From JBNARI01 sp049718765 (lineage in GTDB: Bacteria > Bacillota > Sulfobacillia > DUMF01), in the NCBI GenBank assembly GCA_049718765.1, contig JBNARI010000045.1, positions 1 to 10,675 of the forward strand: a stretch of DNA of 10,675 bases, in the 5' to 3' direction. The position numbers and the translations under genes were made by a program. Each line of letters opens with the position of its first letter. The first letter of the stretch is position 1. Positions 1 through 7,070 of this stretch are shown one piece after another. The notes beneath the pieces are model-generated. The model was given only the letters and a program-made list of their open reading frames with translations, was not told where the DNA came from and made no database searches.

Positions 1-2
1 AG

Positions 3-53
3 TATTTCAGCGGCTTTACGCAACGGGTAGTGTTCTTGGAGTTCACGTTTCAT
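3..53 (-). CDS. Partial hypothetical protein, N-terminus only, running off the left edge
   Basis: An ATG at 53 opens a frame of 17 complete codons (MKRELQEHYPLRKAAEI) with no stop before the window ends. No Shine-Dalgarno sequence is visible upstream. Instead a promoter-like pair (TTGGCT, 17 bases, TACACT) sits so that transcription would begin at or next to the ATG. The short peptide is helical and polar. It loosely resembles the start of DNA-binding helix-turn-helix proteins or IS3-type OrfB transposases, but 17 residues are too few to decide. No OrfA-like frame or insertion-sequence end is visible to its right. Whether it belongs to the pilus cluster is unknown. Confidence 0.35.
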   Translation of the reverse strand, partial: MKRELQEHYPLRKAAEI

Positions 54-59
54 AATTTA

Positions 60-88
60 AGTGTAGCATTGATCAGCAAAGAAGCCAA
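60..88 (-). promoter_or_regulatory. Candidate promoter for the left-edge gene
   Basis: On the minus strand a -35 box TTGGCT (88-83, 4 of 6 matches) is separated by 17 bases from a -10 box TACACT (65-60, 4 of 6) that is preceded by an extended TGC. The expected start point, about 7 bases beyond the -10 box, falls on the A of the ATG at 53. This is a visual match only. Confidence 0.35.
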
Positions 89-142
89 CCGTTGAACGGA
101 CCTCTGCTTCCCCCGACAGTCCTCGCCGCCAGCGGACATGCT

Positions 143-158
143 ACCAGGTGCTCCTGGT
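143..158. repeat. Perfect 6-bp inverted repeat with a 4-base loop
   Basis: ACCAGG (143-148), loop TGCT, CCTGGT (153-158). It lies about 60 bases beyond the stop of the prepilin peptidase gene on the minus strand. No T run follows on either strand, so it is not a standard intrinsic terminator. It may help form the 3' end of the pilus transcript, or it may be chance. Confidence 0.3.
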
Positions 159-215
159 TGAAACTCCTTCGCATGCTGCATACGTGCAGTTTCTCCGTTT
201 TCTTTGCCAGCGGTC

Positions 216-947
216 TTAGGGTATACGCCAAAGCGCCACTGCTATCGTGGCAAAACCAAAGAAAACGCTGGGCGGAATAGCCATATCAATTGGTTTCCCC
301 TTGATCAGGACACAAGCGAGGGTTGCCACACCCCAGCCAGCTGCAGCACAAAGTAGGGCTATGCCCACCCACGGCCAGCCAAGGAAAGTGCCCAAGACTC
401 CGACCAAGAGGGCATCGTCCAACATCCAGGGGCCGCCCAGAACTTTGCGGGCCGTCATTGCTACAACAATTCCAGCAGCGCCGCCAACTACGGCAGAGAG
501 TGCAGTGACGTCGCCGGCAGCAAGTCCCACCGTGGTACCACCCAGCGCTCCAGCAAGAAGCAAAGAGCCTGGGACGCGATGGCCGTCCAAACGAATGAAG
601 GCAGCCGCAATCACAATTGAGCCTAAATACAAGTACTTGACCAAGACCAGAGTTGGCCCCCAACGCAACCATAAGAGCACAAACAATGCACCCGTCATGA
701 GCTCGACTACACAGTACCGGGGCGCGATGGGCACTTTGCAGTACCTACACCTTCCGCGCAGGGCAGTGTAACTGATAACTGGCACCAAGTCATACCAAGC
801 CAAGATGTGCCCGCAGACAGGACACCGAGAGCGCCCAGTGATCACACCTTGACCGCGGGGCAACCGATACACTACCACGTTCAGGAAACTCCCGATGCTC
901 AAACCAAGGAAGAAAAACAAAAAGCCAGAGACGAACCGGGCATTCAT
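216..947 (-). CDS. pilD: Type IV prepilin leader peptidase (PilD/GspO family), with altered catalytic motif
   Basis: Membrane aspartyl protease family that cleaves prepilin leaders after Gly and methylates the new N-terminus. The 243-residue product opens with a membrane segment and the family signature GSFLNVVVYRLPRG (19-32). It then has two cysteine pairs (CPVC at 42-45, CRYC at 67-70), followed by APRYCVVELMTG, which matches the usual SPRYPLVELLTG. About seven further membrane segments follow. The second catalytic Asp appears to be D178 (MLDDALL), in unusual surroundings where GxGDxKLL is expected. At the first catalytic site, where IDL...PD is usual, the sequence reads IRLDGHRVPG, with Arg 118 in the Asp position. 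I chose the ATG at 947 over a TTG at 1007 because the family signature follows it directly; no strong ribosome site is visible. It is last in the pil cluster, beyond a broken prepilin. The family call is firm; activity is in doubt. Confidence 0.85.
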   Translation of the reverse strand: MNARFVSGFLFFFLGLSIGSFLNVVVYRLPRGQGVITGRSRCPVCGHILAWYDLVPVISYTALRGRCRYCKVPIAPRYCVVELMTGALFVLLWLRWGPTLVLVKYLYLGSIVIAAAFIRLDGHRVPGSLLLAGALGGTTVGLAAGDVTALSAVVGGAAGIVVAMTARKVLGGPWMLDDALLVGVLGTFLGWPWVGIALLCAAAGWGVATLACVLIKGKPIDMAIPPSVFFGFATIAVALWRIP

Positions 948-1059
948 TGCACTATCAGTCCCATGTGTCGGCCCCGAAATAGCAGTCGCTTTCGCAGTAT
1001 GGCACAACCGCTTTGTCTCACCTAACTTAGAAGCACGCCATGGTACCGCCGAACAAGCG

Positions 1060-1664
1060 TCAGTACACTATCCGGTAGTAGACCCAAGTGTCAGTTGGGC
1101 TTCGCTTACGGAAGTTGCCCGTCAGAATGTTCCCATCATCCAGTTGCTTGTCAATCATGAGGCAAATGGAGTCGATTTCCGACAGGGTCAGCCCTACAAA
1201 ACCCATTTCTATACAAGGGTCTGCGGTGCCGTCGCCGTCGAAATCCATCGCCCCCGTACTTCCAGTCCCTTCCCACTGATAGCCCTCTTCTTGAGCTCCA
1301 GAAGCCGACTTCCAGAATGGGTTGAGCGGCCACGTCTCAAGGTAGGGACCATTCCATCCCGTTACGGTTTCACCAATCAGGTAGGCAGCGTTTGTCAGGA
1401 AATCCCATCCCCGTTTCCTTCCTGGAACGTTGCGGTGTACGTATATGTCGTCGTCGGGGGGAAACCTGCCAGTGTCAGCGTAGTAGGCCAGAGCAGCTGA
1501 TCGAAGGCGCGGATATCGCGAATCACCTTTGCAACCTTAGCCTTGCTCACAGCGCTGTAAGCATTTGGTGCAAGAACTCCAGCCAGTACACCAATAATGG
1601 CTATCACCACAAGAAGTTCCACTAACGAAAAGCCCGCCTGGACCAGCAAATCTCTCCTCCTCAA
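1060..1664 (-). pseudogene. Prepilin (GspG/PilA-like) interrupted by a one-base frameshift
   Basis: Two overlapping frames join into one 201-residue prepilin if a single missing base is restored at about 1500-1502. Before the lesion: leader MRRRDLLVQAG, then FSLVELLVVIAIIGVLAGV with Glu5, the class III signal and N-terminal helix. After the lesion: SAALAYYADTGRFPP, which aligns with AAALNAYTDTGVWPP in the neighbouring intact prepilin, then TGWNGPYLETWPLNPFW, a conserved C-terminal region of pseudopilins. A calcium-loop-like DFDGDGTAD (141-149 of the rebuilt protein) and two Cys (151, 168) follow. As written, the 5' frame stops at 1395 without the C-terminal domain. A TTG at 1664 is preceded by GGAGGT 8 bases away and gives a leader with three Arg; a TTG at 1649 behind AGGAGG is also possible. 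It is a recent mutation or a sequencing error, because the rest of both frames is intact. Confidence 0.8.
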
Positions 1665-2145
1665 CGCACCATACCTCCGCACAGTGGGCCCGCCATACAG
1701 TCTTATCCGTCTCCAACGGCCAGCCTTCTTTTTCACGTGATCCCTACTTGACCCTAGTATGTGCCAATCTCTCCGTAACCGTACCAAACATCTTGCACAC
1801 AGTTGACAAACTAATGCAGGAGCAGTTTGAACGTCTTGGTGCCAGTCTAAACGTGGCCTCACTATTCATCTCTAGCCTGAACCATCTGCATTATCTCACC
1901 CATTAGGTCGTCTGTTTGCTTTTGAGCTGCACTGAAACCCAAGCCTGTTCGACGCCAGCCCACACCCTTAGACAAACAATGAGACTCTATGGTGTGCCGT
2001 ACAGTACACAGTGCACGGTGGCGTCACGCCAGACAAGCAAGCACCACTGCATCGGAACTGAGATTGCCCGCGAAATAGTGCGGCAGTCGCCAGTGAAACA
2101 GCAATGCGACCACCGCACCACCTGAACATAACCCACGCAATACTA
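1665..2145. other. Gene-free stretch between the two prepilin genes
   Basis: About 480 bases with no frame that resembles a known protein on either strand. The long frame reading into the broken prepilin from 1862 adds about 66 upstream residues rich in Arg that look non-coding. Small inverted repeats are present (TGGCG-TCA-CGCCA at 2019-2031; TGCG-ACCAC-CGCA at 2104-2116), but none has a T run, so no intrinsic terminator was found after the intact prepilin. No convincing sigma-A promoter for the broken prepilin was found either. Confidence 0.5.
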
Positions 2146-2682
2146 TTAGGAATCCTTGGAAATCAGGATATAGAGGTAATCCGTCCCACTCTTGCCCTTC
2201 ACAACATCCGAACCAAGGTCCGTCTCAATTAATTTCGCTGGAGTTCCGTTCTGAATCTCACCGTCATCAACGCCGGGCACGTCAGTGAGCAACAAGTACC
2301 TTTGGTTCCCTGAACTAAACGGTCCAGAAGTGTCGTTCTTCCACTCGTAGTTCCCGCCCCAGGGGTTCTTGCTCTTCCACCTCTCCAGGTACGGGCCATT
2401 CCACGTTGTCGGAGCGCCACCAGTCCACTTGCTCGAGCTTACCAATCCAGGGTCATCGTTAGCAGTGGATGGCGTTGGCGGCCAAACGCCCGTGTCAGTA
2501 TAGGCATTGAGAGCCGCAGCCTTGATTGCCTTGTAGTCCGCTTCGACCGCGGCAACCTTGCCCTTCTCGACCGCCTTAAACGCGTTAGGGCTTATGATAG
2601 CTGCCAGGATCCCGATGATTGCTATGACCACCAGCAGCTCCACCAGAGTAAAGCCCTTCTGGTCTTTTACCCTCTTCCACAT
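2146..2682 (-). CDS. pilA: Type IV prepilin / pseudopilin, GspG-like, probable major pilin
   Basis: A 178-residue prepilin. The 10-residue leader MWKRVKDQKG ends in Gly and is followed by mature FTLVELLVVIAIIGILAAII with Glu at mature position 5, the standard class III signal cleaved by a PilD-type peptidase. The amphipathic helix continues to about residue 62. The C-terminal domain contains WNGPYLERWKSKNPWG (94-109), the Pro/Trp-rich signature of GspG-type pseudopilins and many pilins of Gram-positive bacteria. There are no Cys, so no disulfide is possible. The ATG at 2682 was chosen over an in-frame GTG at 2733 because a promoter overlaps that GTG, and because AAGGGGG lies 8 bases before 2682. 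It follows pilC by about 110 bases and has its own promoter, which fits a structural subunit needed in excess. Confidence 0.92.
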   Translation of the reverse strand: MWKRVKDQKGFTLVELLVVIAIIGILAAIISPNAFKAVEKGKVAAVEADYKAIKAAALNAYTDTGVWPPTPSTANDDPGLVSSSKWTGGAPTTWNGPYLERWKSKNPWGGNYEWKNDTSGPFSSGNQRYLLLTDVPGVDDGEIQNGTPAKLIETDLGSDVVKGKSGTDYLYILISKDS

Positions 2683-2731
2683 ACACACTGCCCCCTTTTT
2701 GATGCTTCTGATTTGCAAAATATACTCCTTC

Positions 2732-2759
2732 ACTATAGCAATGCTAGCATATTTTACAA
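2732..2759 (-). promoter_or_regulatory. Sigma-A-type promoter for the intact prepilin
   Basis: A -35 box TTGTAA (2759-2754, 4 of 6) and a -10 box TATAGT (2737-2732, 5 of 6) are separated by 16 bases, with an extended -10 TGC. They lie in the most A+T-rich stretch of the window. Transcription would start near 2725, leaving a leader of about 43 bases before the ATG at 2682. That position rules out the GTG at 2733 as a start if the promoter is used. Confidence 0.55.
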
Positions 2760-2794
2760 TATTTATGCCAGATCTTCCAATGAAAATTTTAGCT

Positions 2795-4006
2795 TCAACC
2801 TATGCTGCCCAGCACTTGGAAGTAAGGCAGCAGCACCGAAATTACAACGAAACCCACCATAATGCCGAGGAATACGATGAGCACGGGTTCGATCAGCGAA
2901 GATAGCCGGCTGACGCTTTCCCAGACTTCTCTTTCGTAGAAGGTACTGATTCTGGCCAGCAGCGCGTCTAGTTCGCCAGTCTCCTCACCAACGGCCATCA
3001 TTTCCACGACCATTGGGGGGAAAAGGCCACTTTCCTGCAACGGTCCGAGTATGCCCCTGCCCTGGCGAATGCTCTCCTGCACGCTCCTTATCGCTTCTGC
3101 CACCACTCGGTTGCCCACCGTACGGCCCACTACGTCCATAGCTTGAATAATAGGCACGCCGCTCCGCAAGAGAGTCGATAATGTCCGGCTGAACCTGGCA
3201 AGAATAGTCTTGTGATAGACGGTCCCTATGACTGGCATTTTCAATATGAGCGAATCCCAACGATACCTCGATCTTTCAGTTCGCAGCACCCGATACACCG
3301 CATAAGCAGCTACGATCAATACAGCGAGCAACATGGGCCAAGCCTGCCGCAAAGCATTGCTTGCCCCCATGATTGCAATGGTCAGACCGGGGAGAGGCAC
3401 CCCCAGCGATTCCAGCATGTTCTGAAAGGCGGGCAGTACGAAAACCATAAGTATTACGAGAACCACGATGGCTGTTACCACAACCACAGAAGGATATACC
3501 AGAGCGGATTTTACCTTTTCTTCAAGCTCGTGTTCGCGCTCCAGGTGAGTCGCCAGCTCCTCCAGGGCTTCATCAAGCGTGCCTCCGCTCTCGGCAGCCT
3601 CCACTGCACGAACCACAACCGGCGGGAAAACGCCCCCAGATTCTCCCAGAGCCTGGTGAAACATCAGCCCTCGGCTTAAGCCTCCAATGACTGAGTCTAT
3701 TGCAGCGCGCAGGTTCCGGTTGTCAGCTTGGATTGCAAGGATCCTAAGTGCTGACACAATTGGTATGCCTGCTTCCAACATGGCCGCCAGCTGCCTGCAG
3801 AAAAGGGCAAGGTCTCTCTTTCCCACCTTTGGGGATAACAGGCTCCGCCACTGGGGCATGAGTCTTTTCCTGGCTCTTCGAATATCGATGACAAATAGGC
3901 CCTTGTCCCTGAGCTGCCTTGCGGCTTCAAGTTCGTTTCCTGCCTCAAGGAAGCCTGACACTGCCTGTCCCGTTCCATCCCGGGCTCGGTATTCAAACAC
4001 TGCCAT
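2795..4006 (-). CDS. pilC: Type IV pilus inner-membrane platform protein (PilC/GspF family)
   Basis: Polytopic inner-membrane protein on which the pilus ATPases act and around which the pilus is assembled. The 403 residues match the usual family length of about 400. The N-terminal FEYRARDGTGQAVSG and the region to about 60 form the small cytoplasmic domain. Two GspF repeats follow at about 66-189 and 268-390, each with the family pattern FCRQLAAMLEAGIPI / FSRTLSTLLRSGVPI and FPPVVV / FPPMVVEMM. Membrane helices are evident at about 170-192, 224-241 and 373-396. The start MAVFEYRARDG at 4006 agrees with the family; the ribosome site is weak (GGTGATGTGAAG). It lies 69 bases after pilT and is probably cotranscribed with it. 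Confidence 0.95.
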   Translation of the reverse strand: MAVFEYRARDGTGQAVSGFLEAGNELEAARQLRDKGLFVIDIRRARKRLMPQWRSLLSPKVGKRDLALFCRQLAAMLEAGIPIVSALRILAIQADNRNLRAAIDSVIGGLSRGLMFHQALGESGGVFPPVVVRAVEAAESGGTLDEALEELATHLEREHELEEKVKSALVYPSVVVVTAIVVLVILMVFVLPAFQNMLESLGVPLPGLTIAIMGASNALRQAWPMLLAVLIVAAYAVYRVLRTERSRYRWDSLILKMPVIGTVYHKTILARFSRTLSTLLRSGVPIIQAMDVVGRTVGNRVVAEAIRSVQESIRQGRGILGPLQESGLFPPMVVEMMAVGEETGELDALLARISTFYEREVWESVSRLSSLIEPVLIVFLGIMVGFVVISVLLPYFQVLGSIG

Positions 4007-4075
4007 ACTTCACATCACCACACTGAAGTATTGCTGCAAATGCTAGGTACGTGTATCTTCCGCTCGTTTGGCCCT

Positions 4076-5098
4076 TTACTGTGCAATTCCGCGCGCAGCC
4101 ACGAGGTCAATCAACCCCCGGCTCTTCAACTGAGCAAGGGCCATTTCCATAGTTTGCATTCCAAACCGGCTTCCCGTTTGCATCATTGAAACGATTTGAT
4201 GGGTCTTGCCCTCCCGTATGAGACTTCGCACGGCAGGCGTGGCAACCAAAATCTCTGCCGCCACAACTCGTCCTTTGCCGTCAGCCCTCGGAATTAGCTG
4301 CTGGCTAACAATCCCCGCCAGTGTATCGGCCAACTGAATTCGAATCTGACCCTGCTGGTTTGGAGGGAAAACGTCTATGATTCGGTCTATACTCTGGACG
4401 GCACTCCCAGTGTGCAGCGTGGCTAGCACCAGACGCCCTGTCTCTGCTGCAGTTATGGCAGCCGCCATTGTGTCCAGGTCTCGCATTTCGCCAACGAGTA
4501 TGACATCGGGATCCTCTCTGAGAGCGGCTCTCAGAGCACTGGCAAAGGAGGGGGAGTCGGTCCCAATCTCCCTTTGATTGATGATGCTCTTCTTATGCTG
4601 ATGTAGGTATTCTATAGGGTCCTCCAGGGTTATCACGTGGCAGCTGCGCCGTTGGTTGATCCTGTCAACCATGGCAGCAAGCGTAGTGGTCTTTCCGCTT
4701 CCAGTGGTCCCAGTTACTAGCACCAACCCGCTGCGCTGGTCCGCAAGCTCACCCACTACAGGTGGGAAGCCAAGCTCTTCCAGACTTCGAATTGTCTCTC
4801 CTACCGTTCGGATTGCCATGGCAACGCTACACCGCTGATAGTAGACGTTAACTCGAAAACGGCCAATGCCCGACACGGAATGGGCAAAGTCTAACTCCTT
4901 TCTAGCCACGAACTCTTCCCACCTGTTGCCCAGCAGTTCCTTGGCAAGTTTTTCGGTGATAGCTGGCGTGAGCTTGGGCCACTTACTCTCAGGCTCAAGC
5001 CTCCCGTCTATTCGAAATACTGGGGGCACTCCAACGGTTATGTGTACGTCAGAGGCTTTCCTGTACAGCGCTTCTGCTAGGATTTCCTGCATGTTCAT
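4076..5098 (-). CDS. pilT: Type IV pilus retraction ATPase PilT
   Basis: Cytoplasmic hexameric secretion ATPase that normally powers pilus retraction and twitching. The 340 residues carry an N-terminal PAS-like domain with SDVHITVGVPPVFRIDG (16-32). Next come Walker A GTTGSGKTTT (130-139), the Asp box LEDPIEYLH (158-166), Walker B DPDVILVGEMRD (196-207) and the His box ETGRLVLATLHT (219-230). AVRSLIRE (289-296) matches the AIRNLIRE motif typical of PilT. The tetracysteine of PilB/GspE assembly ATPases is absent and the protein is shorter, so PilT is the better call. The ATG at 5098 has GGGGTGAG 6 bases upstream. It is the first gene of the pil cluster here, with no pilB next to it, so the assembly ATPase must be encoded elsewhere, or this protein plays a wider role. 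Confidence 0.95.
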   Translation of the reverse strand: MNMQEILAEALYRKASDVHITVGVPPVFRIDGRLEPESKWPKLTPAITEKLAKELLGNRWEEFVARKELDFAHSVSGIGRFRVNVYYQRCSVAMAIRTVGETIRSLEELGFPPVVGELADQRSGLVLVTGTTGSGKTTTLAAMVDRINQRRSCHVITLEDPIEYLHQHKKSIINQREIGTDSPSFASALRAALREDPDVILVGEMRDLDTMAAAITAAETGRLVLATLHTGSAVQSIDRIIDVFPPNQQGQIRIQLADTLAGIVSQQLIPRADGKGRVVAAEILVATPAVRSLIREGKTHQIVSMMQTGSRFGMQTMEMALAQLKSRGLIDLVAARGIAQ

Positions 5099-5164
5099 GT
5101 CGGTCTCACCCCACCTTGACAGGAAGTGCCTGTCCAGTCAGCTTTCCGTCAGCTGCCGTGCTTA

Positions 5165-5195
5165 ATTGTACACCAATAACACGGGAGCACGTCAG
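5165..5195 (-). promoter_or_regulatory. Candidate promoter for pilT
   Basis: A -10 box TACAAT (5170-5165, 5 of 6 matches) lies about 67 bases before the pilT ATG. The best -35 match, CTGACG (4 of 6), is 19 bases upstream, a suboptimal spacing. It would give a leader of about 60 bases. The position is sensible; the sequence match is modest. Confidence 0.35.
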
Positions 5196-5723
5196 GTAGG
5201 GCAACCGCAGGGAGGTCGAACTCGCATTGGGGTGCTTCGTGGGGGCATTGTTATATGTAAGCCGTACCCTGCGAAACCACGCGTCAGTCGGACGAGACAC
5301 CAGTCCTCTCACAAATCCCCCCTCTCTGGCAAAGCGTCGTCCAAGAATGCGGTGGCAGCTAAAGCCGTGCTGTAGATCATTCGCTGGCAGACACTGCAGA
5401 TTTCCTGCTCAATACAGCCCAGGTTCACCATTCCTGCCCAGCCCGCACTGGGTCCTGAACAACTGACCTGGTCCCAGTACGGAGGTCCAGCTGATCAAGT
5501 AACCAGTTAGACACGTAAAACCCCAGTAAGGATGCCGTCTATCTCATTGCCCCTGCCCTTGTACCACATATCTATTGCATCTTAAGAAACCGCCTGGGAG
5601 CTAAGAGAGCCGCAGATCGAGCTTAACAGCACCAATGAATTGTGGAAAAAGCCCTTACCGCGTCTCTCCGCTCCCCTCACTCCGCAAACAACCGCCCATC
5701 ACGCGAGCCCCAACGCATCTTCC

Positions 5724-5761
5724 CATGGCAGCCATGTTCGTGCAGAGACAACACGAACATG
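5724..5761. repeat. Perfect 10-bp inverted repeat with an overlapping 6-bp repeat
   Basis: CATGTTCGTG (5733-5742), 9-base loop, CACGAACATG (5752-5761). A second perfect repeat, CATGGC-A-GCCATG (5724-5736), shares its CATG with the first. Both lie 70-110 bases beyond the malic enzyme stop, in the gene-free interval. No T run follows on either strand. It could be an operator, an RNA hairpin that protects the 3' end of the metabolic operon mRNA, or part of a small RNA. The half-sites are in the opposite order to a LexA box. Confidence 0.55.
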
Positions 5762-5834
5762 AGCCGTCAGGTGTTGTGCCACAGCCAGACCCAATCCCAG
5801 AGCACACCGCTATTCGCTAGCTTCCCACAGGTCC

Positions 5835-7064
5835 TCACTGGGCCTCCACAAGCGCTGCAGCCCTCTTCGCAATCTGCTGGGGATCCACCTTGAGTCTGGC
5901 CACACCGCTTTCCATAGCTGCCCTAGCTACTGCAGCAGCAACCGCGGGTACCACCCTCTTGTCCAGCGGCCGCGGAATTATGTATTCAGGCGAAAGTTCG
6001 TCGTCTTGCACCAGGGCAGCAATCGCTTCAGCGGCCGCAATCTTCATCTCATCGTTGATGTCCTTCGCTCTAACGTCCAGTGCGCCCCTGAAAACCCCGG
6101 GGAACGCAAGCACGTTGTTCACCTGATTCGGAAAATCGGACCTGCCCGTGCCTACCACCTTGGCTCCACCAGCAAACGCTGCGTCTGGCATGATCTCAGG
6201 CACAGGGTTGGCCATAGCTAGCACAATGGCGTTTGGAGCCATGGTCTTCACCATTTCAGTGGTTACCAACCCTGGTCCAGAAACGCCTATGAACACGTCT
6301 GCTCCCACCATAGCGTCCGCAAGGCTGCCCTTGACTTTTTCTTTATTACTCACCTTGGCAATCTCTTCTTTGAACGGGTTCATACCTTCAGTTCTGCCTT
6401 CCCAAATTGGACCTTTGGTATCGCAAAGGATGATGTCTCCTACGCCTTTCTTAATGAGCAGCTTTGCTGTGGCCATGCCGGCAGCCCCTGCGCCGTTGAT
6501 GATTATCTTTACCTGGTCCAACCGCTTCCCAACCACCTTGCACGCGTTAATCAGCGCAGCCAGTGTGACGATGGCAGTACCGTGCTGGTCATCATGGAAT
6601 ATGGGTATCGACATGCAAGCTTTGAGCTTCGCCTCGACTTCGAAACAACGGGGCGCAGAAATATCCTCAAGGTTGACTCCGCCCAGGGTAGGTTCGAGCC
6701 ATTTCACAAGCTGCACTATCTCGTCAACCTTCTTGGTTCCCACACACAGCGGGAAAGCGTCCACGCCGCCGAACTTCTTGAACAGGATACACTTGCCCTC
6801 CATTACGGGGAGTCCAGCTTCAGCTCCTATGTCCCCTAGTCCAAGGACAGCGCTGCCGTCAGACACCACCGCAACGAGGTTGCCTTTGGCAGTGTACTCA
6901 TACACCAAGTCCAGGTTCTTTTGGATTTCCTTGCAAGGCTCCGCTACACCAGGAGTATACGCTAGGCTCAAATCCTTGCTGTCCCGCAGGGGAACCTTGC
7001 TTACGATACCAATCTTTCCCTTGTGTTCGCTGTGAAGCTTCAATGCCTCTTCCCTTAGTCCCAC
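5835..7064 (-). CDS. Malic enzyme, short bacterial NAD-type (malate to pyruvate + CO2)
   Basis: Oxidatively decarboxylates malate to pyruvate in the cytoplasm, producing NADH or NADPH. At 409 residues it is the short single-module form. Visible motifs: AYTPGVAEPC with catalytic Tyr36; VMEGKCILFKKFGGVD with the likely catalytic Lys91; LEDISAP (133-134) and FHDDQHGTA (157-163) carrying the metal-binding acids; the dinucleotide fold GAGAAGMA (191-198); and ANPVPEIMPDAAFAGGA. Asp215 after the second strand of the fold (ILCDTKG) suggests preference for NAD, which is an inference. The GTG at 7064 was chosen because AAGGAGGT lies about 8 bases before it and MGLREEALKLH is a typical N-terminus. A GTG at 7100, overlapping the upstream stop, would add 12 residues and has no comparable site. 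It is last in the operon, 29 bases after fumarase beta. It could be named maeA- or mae-like. Confidence 0.95.
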   Translation of the reverse strand: MGLREEALKLHSEHKGKIGIVSKVPLRDSKDLSLAYTPGVAEPCKEIQKNLDLVYEYTAKGNLVAVVSDGSAVLGLGDIGAEAGLPVMEGKCILFKKFGGVDAFPLCVGTKKVDEIVQLVKWLEPTLGGVNLEDISAPRCFEVEAKLKACMSIPIFHDDQHGTAIVTLAALINACKVVGKRLDQVKIIINGAGAAGMATAKLLIKKGVGDIILCDTKGPIWEGRTEGMNPFKEEIAKVSNKEKVKGSLADAMVGADVFIGVSGPGLVTTEMVKTMAPNAIVLAMANPVPEIMPDAAFAGGAKVVGTGRSDFPNQVNNVLAFPGVFRGALDVRAKDINDEMKIAAAEAIAALVQDDELSPEYIIPRPLDKRVVPAVAAAVARAAMESGVARLKVDPQQIAKRAAALVEAQ

Positions 7065-7070
7065 TGCTCC

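Larger units (their letters stand above)
5099..5834. other. Gene-free interval between the malic enzyme and pilT
   Basis: About 735 bases without a credible coding frame. Short open frames on both strands (for example minus 5312-5106 and plus 5227-5466) show no recognisable domain, start site or composition. The interval holds the inverted repeat at 5733-5761 near its right end and a candidate pilT promoter near its left end. No intrinsic terminator with a T run was found after the malic enzyme gene. It is long for a bacterial intergenic gap and lies where pilB might be expected, but I see no recognisable pilB remnant. Confidence 0.5.

Noticed and set aside
247..771. Plus-strand open frame opposite the prepilin peptidase
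   Set aside because: The minus-strand frame has the full peptidase signature and cysteine pairs; this one is Ala/Pro/Arg-rich shadow.
1495..1505. Programmed ribosomal frameshift to make the full prepilin
   Set aside because: The site is not a slippery heptamer and I see no strong downstream stem-loop or stimulatory ribosome site; a mutation or read error is simpler.
1665..1862. Upstream extension of the broken prepilin frame to a start at 1862
   Set aside because: The extra residues are Arg/Trp/Cys-rich and would place about 75 residues before the pilin cleavage site, whereas leaders are short; good ribosome sites precede the TTGs at 1664 and 1649.
5106..5312. Minus-strand 68-codon frame ending just before pilT
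   Set aside because: No recognisable domain and no clear ribosome site; it overlaps the candidate pilT promoter.
5733..5761. LexA/SOS box
   Set aside because: The half-sites are in the order GTTC...GAAC with a 9-base loop, opposite to the GAAC-N4-GTTC of Gram-positive LexA sites.
6148..7035. Long plus-strand open frame (295 codons) opposite the malic enzyme
   Set aside because: It is fully antisense to an unambiguous malic enzyme and its product is Ser/Thr/Pro-rich with no domain, a typical shadow of a conserved gene.
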